Source: an uncultured Clostridia bacterium
GTDB taxonomy: Bacteria; Bacillota; Clostridia; Christensenellales; Borkfalkiaceae
Reading direction: 5' to 3'
DNA: 64,000 nt
Assembly: GCA_944328495.1 (NCBI GenBank)
Contig: CALVHR010000006.1
Coordinates: 1 to 64,000 of the forward strand
Of the stretch, positions 26,437 to 34,309 are shown one piece after another; position 1 is the stretch's first letter, and each line of letters begins with the position of its first letter. The position numbers were made by a program, and so were the translations under genes. The notes beneath the pieces were generated by a model. The model saw nothing but the letters and a program-made list of their open reading frames with translations, was not told where the DNA came from and did not search any database.

Positions 26437-28182
26437 ATGAAACACGTAAAATGCTATGTACCGAATTACCCCCGTCCGCAGTTTGTGCGCGAGGGATGGC
26501 TCGATCTGAACGGCGAGTGGGATTTCATGCAGACGGACGATTCTGCCACGGCGCAATATGCCGCAGGATTTTGCGGAAAGCAGAAGATCAGGGTACCGTT
26601 TGCAGTGGAGGCGCCTCTGTCGGGGATCGGCGACAAGCATCCGAAGAAGTATCTGTGGTATTGCCGAAAAACGGAGATTCGCGGCGGCGGCAGGGTGCTT
26701 TTGAATTTTGAGGGCAGTGACCGCGTGACGGATGTGTGGATCAACGGTGAATATGCGGGAAGTCATACGGGCGGTTATTCGCGTTTTACTTTTGAGATCA
26801 CCGAGTTTGTGCAAAAGGGCGAAAACACGATCGTCGTGCGCGTGTATGACGATGATTCGCGGGAGTATCCGCGCGGAAAACAGCGCTGGCTCAAAGATAA
26901 TTTCGGGTGCTGGTACGTGCAGACGAGCGGCATTTACAAACCGGTCTGGCTCGAATACGTTGCAGACGTATATGTTAAATCAATACATCTGACGCCTTCG
27001 GCAGAACGCGGAGAGCTGACCGTTACGGTCATTCCCAGCGACAATGAGGAGGGACTGACGGCGGAACTTATCGCAGAACTGGACGGCAAGCGCATGGATT
27101 CGTGCGAGCTTCCTTTGTATGTTGCGCCCAATGACCAGATGCAGCAAGATCCTCCCGTCGCGGTGCTCAAACCCGCAACGGTACGGCTGTGGTCTGCGGA
27201 AGATCCTGTTTTGTATGACTTTACGGTACGGCTCAAACGCGGCGGGAAAGTCGTGGATGAAGTCGGATCCTATTTTGCTCTTCGCGACGTGGCATGTGTC
27301 GGGCGCGACATATGCGTGAACGGCAAACCCGTTTATTTGAAAATGGTTCTTGATCAAGGTTATTGGACAGAAGGCCATCTGACGCCGCCGGATGAAGCGG
27401 CGATCCTGTACGATCTTACGTTTATGAAAAAGGCGGGGTTTAACGGTGTCCGCAAGCATCAGAAGACGGAAGACGAACGTTTTTACTACATGGCTGATGT
27501 GCTGGGACTGTACGTTTGGTGCGAAATGCCGAGCATGTATGCGTTCAGCGATGAATCACGCCGCAATTTCACCCAGATCTGGTCGGAGATCCTCGCGCAG
27601 TTCGGCAATCATCCGTCCGTCATTGCCTGGGTACCGATCAACGAGAGCTGGGGTATTTGGAATGTGCGCGCCAACCGTGCCGAACAATCCTTTGCGACGG
27701 CAATGTATTATTTTACCAAAAGCTTTGACCGTACGCGCCTTGCGATCTGTAACGACGGCTGGGAACATACGGAAACGGACGTTCTGACCATTCATATTTA
27801 CGAGCAGGACGGAGAGCGCCTGAAAGACGGATACAAGACGCTGCGCGAGGCGGCGGAGGGGAGTATTTTGCAAGACCGCAAACCTTTTGCCGAAGGGTAC
27901 CGTTACGCGGGACAGCCGATTATTTTCAGTGAATTCGGCGGAACGGCGCTCTGTGCAAATCGCGGCGACGGCGAATGGGGATACGGCAACGGCGTAAAGA
28001 CGGCGCGTGAATTGGAAGAAAAATATGATGAGCTTGTCAGCGCCGTCAAATCATTCGAATATGCGTGCGGCTACTGCTATACGCAGCTGACCGACGTCCA
28101 GCAGGAAGTCAACGGCCTGATGAAAGAGGACCGCGAGGTCAAAGTGGACATCGAGGCCATCCGCAAAACGAACGATCGCTGA
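26437..28182 (+). CDS. Glycoside hydrolase family 2 enzyme
   Basis: This 581-residue cytosolic protein has the three GH2 parts: an N-terminal jelly-roll sugar-binding domain (about 20-175, LNGEWDF and RVTDVWINGEYAG), an Ig-like domain (about 180-285), and a TIM barrel (about 290-580). The acid/base lies in VPINESWG (Glu403) and the nucleophile in IIFSEFGG (Glu499). Family members are beta-galactosidases, glucuronidases, mannosidases and arabinosidases; the substrate cannot be set by eye. At 581 residues it is a short GH2, lacking the C-terminal domain of LacZ. It is the last gene of the locus. Confidence 0.92.
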   Translation: MKHVKCYVPNYPRPQFVREGWLDLNGEWDFMQTDDSATAQYAAGFCGKQKIRVPFAVEAPLSGIGDKHPKKYLWYCRKTEIRGGGRVLLNFEGSDRVTDVWINGEYAGSHTGGYSRFTFEITEFVQKGENTIVVRVYDDDSREYPRGKQRWLKDNFGCWYVQTSGIYKPVWLEYVADVYVKSIHLTPSAERGELTVTVIPSDNEEGLTAELIAELDGKRMDSCELPLYVAPNDQMQQDPPVAVLKPATVRLWSAEDPVLYDFTVRLKRGGKVVDEVGSYFALRDVACVGRDICVNGKPVYLKMVLDQGYWTEGHLTPPDEAAILYDLTFMKKAGFNGVRKHQKTEDERFYYMADVLGLYVWCEMPSMYAFSDESRRNFTQIWSEILAQFGNHPSVIAWVPINESWGIWNVRANRAEQSFATAMYYFTKSFDRTRLAICNDGWEHTETDVLTIHIYEQDGERLKDGYKTLREAAEGSILQDRKPFAEGYRYAGQPIIFSEFGGTALCANRGDGEWGYGNGVKTARELEEKYDELVSAVKSFEYACGYCYTQLTDVQQEVNGLMKEDREVKVDIEAIRKTNDR

Positions 28183-28216
28183 TCGAGTTTAAAAAGCGGC
28201 ACATCGATCAAGCTAT

Positions 28217-28245
28217 GTGCGCGGAACGCTTTGCGTTCCGCGCAC
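28217..28245. terminator. Hairpin at the end of the glycan locus
   Basis: A 13-bp perfect stem (28217-28229 with 28233-28245) with loop TTT lies 34 bases after the GH2 stop. It is followed by A-runs rather than T-runs on the plus strand, so it is only a weak terminator candidate. Confidence 0.5.
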
Positions 28246-28287
28246 GAAAAAAAATGAAAAAAAATTTGAAATTGTTTGTATTTTTGC

Positions 28288-28316
28288 TTGCGTTTTCATC
28301 GGATATTTGGTATAGT
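28288..28316 (+). promoter_or_regulatory. Promoter of the tRNA cluster
   Basis: TTGCGT (28288-28293), a 17-base spacer and TATAGT (28311-28316), 16 bases before the tRNA-Val start. Confidence 0.7.
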
Positions 28317-28332
28317 ATATAAGCGTTCGAAC

Positions 28333-28408
28333 GGAAGTTTAGCTCAGTTGGGAGAGCATCTGCCTTACAAGCAGGGGGTCATAGGTTCGAGCCCTATAAC
28401 TTCCACCA
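28333..28408 (+). tRNA. tRNA-Val (TAC)
   Basis: A 76-base cloverleaf with a GGAAGTT/AACTTCC acceptor stem, anticodon TAC in loop CTTACAA, T-loop GGTTCGAGCC and an encoded CCA end. Confidence 0.96.
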
Positions 28409-28442
28409 CATTGAAATTCATCAATACAGTGCGGAATAACAT

Positions 28443-28517
28443 GCGGGAATGGCTCAGGGGTAGAGCGTCACCTTGCCAAGGTGAATGTCGCGAGTTCGAA
28501 TCTCGTTTCCCGCTCCA
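28443..28517 (+). tRNA. tRNA-Gly (GCC)
   Basis: A 75-base cloverleaf with a GCGGGAA/TTCCCGC acceptor stem, anticodon GCC in loop TTGCCAA, T-loop AGTTCGAAT and an encoded CCA. Confidence 0.96.
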
Positions 28518-28541
28518 GATAAATTTCCGCACTTATTTTTT

Positions 28542-28616
28542 GGCGCCATAGCCAAGTGGTAAGGCAAGGGTCTGCAAAACCCTGATTCCCCGGTTCAAAT
28601 CCGGGTGGCGCCTCCA
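28542..28616 (+). tRNA. tRNA-Cys (GCA)
   Basis: A 75-base cloverleaf with a GGCGCCA/TGGCGCC acceptor stem, anticodon GCA in loop CTGCAAA, T-loop GGTTCAAATCC and an encoded CCA. Confidence 0.96.
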
Positions 28617-28622
28617 ACCGTT

Positions 28623-28662
28623 CCCCCTGTTCGTTCCCACGCAGCGGACGGGGGGATTTTTT
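28623..28662 (+). terminator. Terminator of the Val-Gly-Cys tRNA operon
   Basis: An 8-bp stem with one G-U pair (28623-28630 with 28648-28655), a large loop and a T6 tract at 28657-28662. Confidence 0.8.
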
Positions 28663-28727
28663 AAACATTTACCGCTCTGTTGATCGTATCGATCCGGGAA
28701 AGGGGCGGCGTGGTGCAAAATTAATAC

Positions 28728-28774
28728 GCCGCTGTGGCGAAACTGGCAGACGCAAGGGACTTAAAATTCTCTGT
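28728..28774 (+). pseudogene. Broken tRNA-Leu (TAA), 5' part only
   Basis: The stretch has the 5' acceptor (GCCGCTG), the leucine D-arm (TGGCGAAACTGGCAGACGC) and the anticodon arm with CTTAAAA. It then diverges just past the anticodon (TTCTCTG for TCCCTCG), and no 3' half follows. The break point is the same place where the 47161 fragment begins, so this may be a remnant of an older insertion in a tRNA-Leu anticodon arm. Confidence 0.8.
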
Positions 28775-28819
28775 GGATAAGATTTTATACAAAAACTGAA
28801 TAAATATGCAAAAATGCAC

Positions 28820-28906
28820 GCTTGTGTGGCGGAATCGGCAGACGCAAGGGACTTAAAATCCCTCGATAGCAATATCGTATCGGTTCAAGTCCGATCACAA
28901 GCACCA
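28820..28906 (+). tRNA. tRNA-Leu (TAA), intact, at the island's left edge
   Basis: An 87-base class II tRNA with perfectly paired acceptor GCTTGTG/CACAAGC, anticodon TAA, a long variable arm (CTCGATAGCAATATCG), T-loop GGTTCAAGTCC and an encoded CCA. The 14-mer CTTAAAATCCCTCG at 28852-28865 recurs at 47161-47174 in a tRNA-Leu 3' fragment, marking a probable attachment core. Confidence 0.95.
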
Positions 28907-28998
28907 AGTCATAATAGCTTGAACTTCTTTATCGTAAAAAGAATGTTCGGGCTATTTTGCTATATTGAGGAATTTAAAGAATTCCGAACATAAAAATA

Positions 28999-29027
28999 GC
29001 GGGCAGAGCAAAATTCGCTCTGCCCGC
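28999..29027. terminator. Hairpin after tRNA-Leu
   Basis: An 11-bp perfect stem (28999-29009 with 29017-29027), followed by CTCGCCGTTTTTATC. It could end the tRNA-Leu transcript or the leftward mobilization genes. Bases 28907-29160 hold no gene that I can see. Confidence 0.6.
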
Positions 29028-29160
29028 CTCGCCGTTTTTATCATCATAGTATTTTTCTTCTACGGCGCAACCTGATCTGATTAGATTACTTTAAACTTTT
29101 ATACCGCAACTTTCAGCGGTTTCCTCTCGCCGCAACTTATGGCGGCGTTCCCTGTACTTT

Positions 29161-29346
29161 TTAAAGGGATAAATTATTATTAAGTTTTGTATTCAGTTGT
29201 CGATTTGCCGACCATTCGGCATAGTCTTTTTGCCCTTGTTCGGACAGAAGATACTCCCTGACTTGTGGTAACAGAACTCTCGCAAGAGATTCTATCTGAT
29301 AATCGGGAATATCAAAGTCAGTTTGAATTAGTTTCTTTCTCGCCAT
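29161..29346 (-). CDS. Small protein of mobilizable elements, unknown function
   Basis: This 61-residue protein begins MARKKLIQTDFDIPDYQIES and ends in a polar, Asn-rich tail. Small proteins of this type commonly lie next to MobV-type relaxase genes in clostridial mobile elements; the role is not known. ACGGGGA precedes the ATG. It lies 59 bases downstream of the relaxase on the same strand, so the two are likely co-transcribed. Confidence 0.65.
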   Translation of the reverse strand: MARKKLIQTDFDIPDYQIESLARVLLPQVREYLLSEQGQKDYAEWSANRQLNTKLNNNLSL

Positions 29347-29405
29347 TCCCCGTAGTTATGTATTCTGTTCGATACGTTTTCCTCCTTATTAGCGCTTATT
29401 CAGTT

Positions 29406-30455
29406 TTATTTGCTCCATCCAGTTCCCGAACCTTTGAAGGGAGTAGAGCGCTTTACTGCCTTACGTTGCTCGGCAGTTGCCAATGCTTCCCGAAGTTTGT
29501 CCGGCGCTTGCTCTCGTAGCTCTCTCAAAGTCTTGGCGTCCTCTTGGAGCGACAGCCTCTCTCGCTCGGTCTTTTGATAGAGCTGAAAGACGTCGTGCTG
29601 GTCTTTAATGCTGTATTCAAGCTCTTGTCTGAGCCGTGCGTTGTCAGCGGCAAGTGCAGGTACGTCTTTCTTGTTCGGCTTACGTTTTCCTGCGTTGTAT
29701 TCCTGTGCAACGTCCGCTGCGGCTTGGAGAGGAGCAACTTCGCGTTGTAATTGCTCACGCTTTTCTTCAAGCTCAAGCATGGCCTGTTCCACGTGGGCTT
29801 GGCTTTGCTCTGCGGCTTCTTTTCGTCTTTCTGCCTCGGATGCCTGCAATACGGCGGCGACCGCATCTTCTTTCATCTTTTTGACTTTGTACGACATAGT
29901 GTCGAGGTGCTTGGCACTGCTGCCTTCCTTGCCGCGTTGCAAGTTCCATTTCTTGCCCACAACAGAATGAAAGTCTGTCTGCAAGGTTTGCAGCGCCTTG
30001 CGGTCAAACAGTTGCTTGGCACAGAGCCTGCCATCTGCAATCGGGATTAAGTTCAGATGCAAATGCGGCGTAGTTTCGTCCATATGGACTACGGCGGAAA
30101 TAATATTTTCTTCGCCATATCTGTCCGCAAAGAAGCGGGTGCAGTCTGCAAAGAATTTTTCCTGTTCCCGTTCTGATAGACTTCTGAAAAACTCTCTGTC
30201 CGAACCCACGACAAACGAACACATCATAACTGCGTCCTTGCGAACTTTCGTAGGCAAGTCAAGTTCCGCTATTCTGTTGTTGATGTGCTGGGTGTAAGAG
30301 CATTGCCGCTTAATGACATTGTAGTTGTTCAGAGTGCGAGTGCAGTCTATCTGCGGATTGTTGGCAGGATAGCTCTCATCTCGCTCGTTCTCCTGTTCGA
30401 CGGGCGCAATGTCCGTCTTGTGATATTTTTCCATGTGACAAACTAAGTAGCTTAT
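29406..30455 (-). CDS. MobV-type (Mob/Pre) relaxase, start codon altered
   Basis: This is a mobilization relaxase, which nicks oriT and leads the DNA strand into a conjugation channel supplied by another element. The N-terminal ISYLVCHMEKYHKTD, the ANNPQID..RTLNNYN segment and the metal-binding HMDETTPHLHLNLIP (three His) are hallmarks of the Mob_Pre family. The C-terminal half is a long coiled coil (Glu/Gln/Lys-rich). Homology starts at an ATA codon (30455-30453) 8 bases after AAGGAGG, exactly where a start ATG would be expected; the next in-frame ATG is at 30434. The frame stays open to 30611 but that part contains the palindromes of a candidate oriT and has no ribosome binding site. Translation may be weak or begin at ATA or 30434. 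Confidence 0.8.
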   Translation of the reverse strand: MSYLVCHMEKYHKTDIAPVEQENERDESYPANNPQIDCTRTLNNYNVIKRQCSYTQHINNRIAELDLPTKVRKDAVMMCSFVVGSDREFFRSLSEREQEKFFADCTRFFADRYGEENIISAVVHMDETTPHLHLNLIPIADGRLCAKQLFDRKALQTLQTDFHSVVGKKWNLQRGKEGSSAKHLDTMSYKVKKMKEDAVAAVLQASEAERRKEAAEQSQAHVEQAMLELEEKREQLQREVAPLQAAADVAQEYNAGKRKPNKKDVPALAADNARLRQELEYSIKDQHDVFQLYQKTERERLSLQEDAKTLRELREQAPDKLREALATAEQRKAVKRSTPFKGSGTGWSK

Positions 30456-30507
30456 TTCATTGTCCTCCTTGATTTTACTGGTTAAAAGCCCTCGGCAGAG
30501 CGAACGG

Positions 30508-30540
30508 TACTTCGCTTGCGAAGTATAGTGAGCTATACTT
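30508..30540. other. Candidate oriT: two adjacent inverted repeats before the relaxase
   Basis: An 8-bp inverted repeat TACTTCGC/GCGAAGTA (30508-30515 with 30518-30525) overlaps a second, AAGTATAG/CTATACTT (30521-30528 with 30533-30540). Paired inverted repeats just upstream of a MobV gene are the usual layout of its transfer origin. I cannot identify the nick base. Confidence 0.5.
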
Positions 30541-30849
30541 CTCGTCGAAACAAAAAGTGGTTGCTTGCTGTTTGCTTCCTGAAATATGGCTTTTGCTTTG
30601 CCGTAAGTCATCGCTATGTCCGAGCTATTACGGCGGTCTGAGTGTTGCTTGTCTACTCATAATTCACCTCCAAGATTGATTTATTTTTATCTTTGCCCAC
30701 GCCGAAGAGGTATGGGTGCGATAACTGAAAAAGGGCATAAAAAAGTCGCTGACACTTTTGAAGTAATCACCGACTTGTACCTTATTTAGCAACTTCAAAT
30801 TGCTCTATGGTGGTCAACCATTCTGTTAAGTTGTCGTTTGATTTTTCCT

Positions 30850-31115
30850 TGCTCGCCTCTGTCCAGAAAATTGTACGCTGAAAAAACCCTTAACGGCACG
30901 TCCAAAAATGCGACTTGAAACGGCTTTGCCTACAAAAAAATTGTACGCTTATAAAGCCTTTCATCGCGCATCTTTTTCGGGTGAAGGGGTAATCTGCTCG
31001 CTTTGAAAAAACGGCAGCGCAAAATAACCCCATCTCTGCCCGACGAAAAACTGACCTTAAACGAGGCTTTGCCCCTAAAAAAGCGTATGCTTATAAAGCC
31101 CCGTTATGGCTCATC
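30850..31115. repeat. Three imperfect ~50-bp direct repeats in a non-coding stretch
   Basis: The pattern GGCTTTGCC, an A-run, then TTGTACGCTTATAAAGCC is seen at about 30930-30968 and, with changes, at 31063-31102. A shorter version (AAAATTGTACGCTG) occurs at 30876-30890. The whole region 30612-31258 has no credible gene. Its role is unknown; it could bind a plasmid-type replication or maintenance protein, or be degenerate coding sequence. Confidence 0.45.
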
Positions 31116-31258
31116 TTCTAGACGGCTCGGGTTGGTTCCCGCCGCGCCTTCTTTCCGCGCGGCAACTTCGGAGCATACAACTCCGCGGCGCAATCTCGTT
31201 ATGCGCCCTCACTCCCTCAGAGGGGGGTAACGCCATACCTAAATTCAATGTACGGCAA

Positions 31259-31291
31259 AAGAGTACAGGCAAATTTTACGCCTGTACTCTT
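31259..31291. terminator. Hairpin at the end of the ABC exporter operon
   Basis: A 12-bp perfect stem (31259-31270 with 31280-31291) with a 9-base AT loop, about 80 bases past the permease stop on the minus strand. U-tracts are weak. Confidence 0.6.
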
Positions 31292-31368
31292 GTATTATAT
31301 CATATTCTATTGTCACAAGTCAATAGAAATAAAAACATTTGTTTGTGATATTTTGTCGAGTTTTCTTA

Positions 31369-32508
31369 TTATTCAGCCATAACGCTTTTAAGCGGCGTTT
31401 TGCTTATGCGAAGAGAGAAGAATACCATCGTCAGTTCATAAACTACAACAAAGGCAACCGAAGTAATGAGTAGTGCAATCCAGTCAAAGTTATATTCGGG
31501 CATAATCTCTACATCATAGAAAACAAACGTAATGATAAGTTTGAGAAGTGCGTATTGATAGAGTGTTCCGATTATAAAACCAACGCACGCAAACGGGCGG
31601 TATGCGCCGAGAATGGTGTTTGAACAAGCCTTATTATCATAGCCAAGAACACGCATCATAGCTATTGTTTTTGAATTGCCTTTGACTACTTCGGAGAGCG
31701 ACAACAGCAACGACAGTAAGGCGAGTATAAGCCCTATTGTAAACATTATCCCCGCCATAGTTTGGCTCGCTAAGTCTATCATAGACATTGACATTTGCAC
31801 CAATGAAGAAAAGCAGAATGCCGAAAATGCGATAAAGAATACGAGTATCTTTTTGCTCCTTAGTATTGCCCTTTTTAGGCTTTGCAAAAATGATAACTCT
31901 TTTGAACTCTCCTTTGCGTTCTTGATTTTAGCCTGCCTGCGTTCATACATTAAATCTAACGTCGGTCGCTTTAATTTCAAAAAGGCGTACACTATGGCAA
32001 ACGCACAAAAGGCGAGTGAGGGAAGAATTACCAAACATAGTAAAAGCACAAAGTGGAACTGCACGGCTATATCGGGAAGAATCCCATCCGCGTTCTGAAC
32101 TTCATAAAAATTAGGAAGATAGGCATATGCCGCGCAAAAACCCACGGCGCACCCCGCAAATACGCTAATACCAAACACCCAGAAATATCTGGCGACAGAG
32201 ATGTTTGAATATCCCGTTGCCTTTAATATTCCCAGCTCCCTGCCGTGCGTATCTATATAGTTTTTAACGTAGAAGATAAGCAAAATAACTGAGATTATAC
32301 CCAAACAGCCTCCCGTAATGGCGGCTGTGATTTTACCCATAGAAACTTGCGCCTCATATAGAGTCCTGCCTGCCTCTGACAACTTAGAGCTGTCAATGGC
32401 GACTAAGTCGATATTATAATTTAGAAACATAGTGCAGACAAATACGGAGCAACAGGTGACTATTGATATGCTGAAAAGTTTTATAATGTCTTTTGAGCTG
32501 ATAATCAT
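31369..32508 (-). CDS. FtsX-like ABC transporter permease
   Basis: This 379-residue membrane protein has the FtsX/MacB permease layout: an N-terminal helix (about 13-32), a short extracellular part, and a triple-helix block with LGILKATGYSN (about 93-103). A second block carries the matching IAMMRVLGYDN coupling motif (about 282-292) and a C-terminal helix. It lies 3 bases after its ATPase gene. Small two-gene exporters of this type under a TetR repressor often give resistance to peptides or drugs, or handle lipoproteins; the substrate is unknown. Confidence 0.88.
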   Translation of the reverse strand: MIISSKDIIKLFSISIVTCCSVFVCTMFLNYNIDLVAIDSSKLSEAGRTLYEAQVSMGKITAAITGGCLGIISVILLIFYVKNYIDTHGRELGILKATGYSNISVARYFWVFGISVFAGCAVGFCAAYAYLPNFYEVQNADGILPDIAVQFHFVLLLCLVILPSLAFCAFAIVYAFLKLKRPTLDLMYERRQAKIKNAKESSKELSFLQSLKRAILRSKKILVFFIAFSAFCFSSLVQMSMSMIDLASQTMAGIMFTIGLILALLSLLLSLSEVVKGNSKTIAMMRVLGYDNKACSNTILGAYRPFACVGFIIGTLYQYALLKLIITFVFYDVEIMPEYNFDWIALLITSVAFVVVYELTMVFFSLRISKTPLKSVMAE

Positions 32509-32511
32509 AAT

Positions 32512-33204
32512 TTACCACCCGATTTCATAAGCCATCTTGCGAACGGGATTGGTTAAAACTTGTGAAACCTTGCCGCTGTTCATTTTAATGATTGTATTTG
32601 CCATTTCAGCTATGTTCTGATTGTGCGTGACCATAACGATTGTGAAGCCGCTTTCGCCGTGCAAACGAGATATGTAGTCGAGAACCTGCCTGCCCGTAGC
32701 TTCGTCGAGCGCGCCCGTCGGTTCGTCCAAAAATAATACTTTCGGCTTTTTTGCAAGCGCACGGGCAACGGCAACTCTCTGCTGTTCGCCGCCCGAAAGT
32801 TCGCTCGGATATTTCTTTACCTTATCTTCAAGCCCGACAGCCTTTATAATCTCGCCGTAATCTCTATTGTTTGCAAGGTCGGCGCCCATTCGTACATTCT
32901 TTTCAACTGTAAGATTGGGCAGCAAATAATATTGCTGAAAAATAAAGCCAATATTGTCCTTGCGGAATTTGGTGAGGTCGGAATCCGAAAGCACCGTTAT
33001 GTCAACACCATCATAGAGGACTTTACCGCTGTCGGGGCGTTCAAGACCCGACAGTACATTTAAAAGGGTGGACTTCCCCGAACCCGACGCGCCGAGAATG
33101 ACAGCAAAATCACCGTCGGAAATTTTAATGTCTATGCCTTTTAGTACGTACGTACAACTTTGCCCCGAGCCATAAGTTTTTACAATTTGATTTGCCTCAA
33201 TCAT
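32512..33204 (-). CDS. ABC transporter ATP-binding protein (MacB/LolD type)
   Basis: This 230-residue ATPase has Walker [10 protein letters not shown] (about 37-45), the [15 protein letters not shown] signature (about 138-152) and Walker [13 protein letters not shown] (about 157-168), as in the MacB/LolD/SalX group that pairs with FtsX-like permeases. It overlaps the TetR gene by 8 bases and the permease follows at once, so the three form one leftward operon. Confidence 0.95.
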   Translation of the reverse strand: MIEANQIVKTYGSGQSCTYVLKGIDIKISDGDFAVILGASGSGKSTLLNVLSGLERPDSGKVLYDGVDITVLSDSDLTKFRKDNIGFIFQQYYLLPNLTVEKNVRMGADLANNRDYGEIIKAVGLEDKVKKYPSELSGGEQQRVAVARALAKKPKVLFLDEPTGALDEATGRQVLDYISRLHGESGFTIVMVTHNQNIAEMANTIIKMNSGKVSQVLTNPVRKMAYEIGW

Positions 33205-33781
33205 TGACTATCCCACCCCCTTTTATTTGTTTCAATATCGCCGTCAAAACTTCGGTCAGCATTTTTTCGACCTCGGCTTGCGTGAAAGTGCAGGTATTTG
33301 TTCCGCACAGCGCGGCAATGCCGTGGGTATATATCCAAAGGTGGTGATAAATTTTTTCCGCCCCTTGTCCATTTACCGAATAGCTATCTTCCACAGATTT
33401 AAGAATAGCAGGATAGTTGTCGTCAATTATGGGCAGCACATTGTCCATAGTAGGCTTTTGAGGTTGTTCAGTCATAAAGAGTAATTGAAACAGCTTAGGT
33501 TCGCAGATAGCAAATTTCAAGTACTGCATACCAACACCCTTGAAGGCAGGCGTAGACTTTAAACCTTCTTTTATATATGTGGTATAGAGAGCCTTTGCCG
33601 CTTTTATTGTACAGGTCATAACTTCTTCCATATTTTCAAATACGGTGAAGATGGGGCAGGCGGAACTGCCCAGCCTTTTACCCAAAGCCCTCGCCGTCAG
33701 TTCGGCTGTTCCACTTTCCCTTATAATCTCCAATGCGGCGTTTACTATCTGCTCTCTTGTAAATTTTGCTCTCGGCGGCAT
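33197..33781 (-). CDS. TetR family transcriptional regulator
   Basis: This 194-residue DNA-binding protein has an N-terminal TetR helix-turn-helix (about 6-50, REQIVNAALEIIRESG and ARALGKRL) and a helical effector-binding domain. I prefer the ATG at 33781, with AGAGGTG upstream, over the GTG at 33790. It is the first gene of the ABC exporter operon and probably represses it; an inverted repeat sits in its promoter region (33806-33819). Confidence 0.9.
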   Translation of the reverse strand: MPPRAKFTREQIVNAALEIIRESGTAELTARALGKRLGSSACPIFTVFENMEEVMTCTIKAAKALYTTYIKEGLKSTPAFKGVGMQYLKFAICEPKLFQLLFMTEQPQKPTMDNVLPIIDDNYPAILKSVEDSYSVNGQGAEKIYHHLWIYTHGIAALCGTNTCTFTQAEVEKMLTEVLTAILKQIKGGGIVND

Positions 33782-33805
33782 TTTTATCACCTCTATTTAG
33801 ATTAT

Positions 33806-33855
33806 ATGTTCTATAACATTTGTTCTATTATAGCTTATAATGCGCCTTTTGTCAA
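33806..33855 (-). promoter_or_regulatory. Promoter and operator of the TetR-ABC operon
   Basis: On the minus strand: TTGACA (33855-33850), 17 bases and TATAAT (33832-33827), a near-perfect promoter. Just downstream lies the inverted repeat ATGTT-CTAT-AACAT (33806-33819) and a repeat of TGTTCTAT, a likely site for the TetR product. Confidence 0.8.
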
Positions 33856-33900
33856 TATAATTTTTCAAATCTTTTATCCCGTGTAAATACGATTATCATA

Positions 33901-33936
33901 TTGACTTAATTTAAAAATCGCGTATAATAATATACG
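33901..33936 (+). promoter_or_regulatory. Promoter and operator of the repressor-recombinase operon
   Basis: TTGACT (33901-33906), 16 bases and TATAAT (33923-33928). The inverted repeat CGTATA-ATAA-TATACG (33921-33936) covers the -10 box, so the Cro/CI-type product probably represses its own promoter. It is divergent from the TetR promoter. Confidence 0.75.
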
Positions 33937-33946
33937 AAGTGACAGA

Positions 33947-34309
33947 ATGAGCAGTAAAATTATAGGAGAAAGATTAAGAACCCTGCGCGAAGGCGTAGGC
34001 AAAACACAGGCTTTTATAGCAAGCGAGATAGGCACGGTGGCTCAATCTGCTATTTTCCGCTATGAAAACGGACAAAGCGATGTGCCGAATGCTATTTTGT
34101 TGTGGTATGCCGACTATTTCGACGTGTCGCTCGACTACATTTTCGGGCGCACGGACAAGCCGCAGGGCAAGCTGTACGACTACAACCCCAAAGCCTTCGA
34201 CGACGAGAAGATGCAGCAGTTTGTGGAGATGTGTTTCGACCCCAAATCTCCCGCCAACGCCAAACTCAAAGAAGCCGTGCTAAAACTCTTACGGGAGGAA
34301 CAGAAATAA
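33947..34309 (+). CDS. Cro/CI-type (XRE) repressor
   Basis: This 120-residue protein has an XRE helix-turn-helix at about 6-62 (IGERLRTLREG, AQSAIFRYENGQSDVP, WYADYFDVSLDYIFGRT) and a short helical tail. The TAATG overlap (stop TAA and start ATG share one base) couples it to the serine recombinase. Such pairs suggest that the repressor keeps recombinase expression low. Confidence 0.9.
   Translation: MSSKIIGERLRTLREGVGKTQAFIASEIGTVAQSAIFRYENGQSDVPNAILLWYADYFDVSLDYIFGRTDKPQGKLYDYNPKAFDDEKMQQFVEMCFDPKSPANAKLKEAVLKLLREEQK

Noticed and set aside
28468..28872. Small minus-strand frames across the tRNA genes
   Set aside because: They overlap real tRNAs, and their peptides (for example GFEPGNQGF) are the usual false translations of tRNA sequence.
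30850..31115. CRISPR array
   Set aside because: The repeats are imperfect, few and unevenly spaced, and no cas gene is in the window.
31003..31348. Plus-strand open frames of 75 and 80 codons after the repeat region
   Set aside because: No ribosome binding site, low-complexity product, and they run across direct repeats and a terminator-like hairpin.
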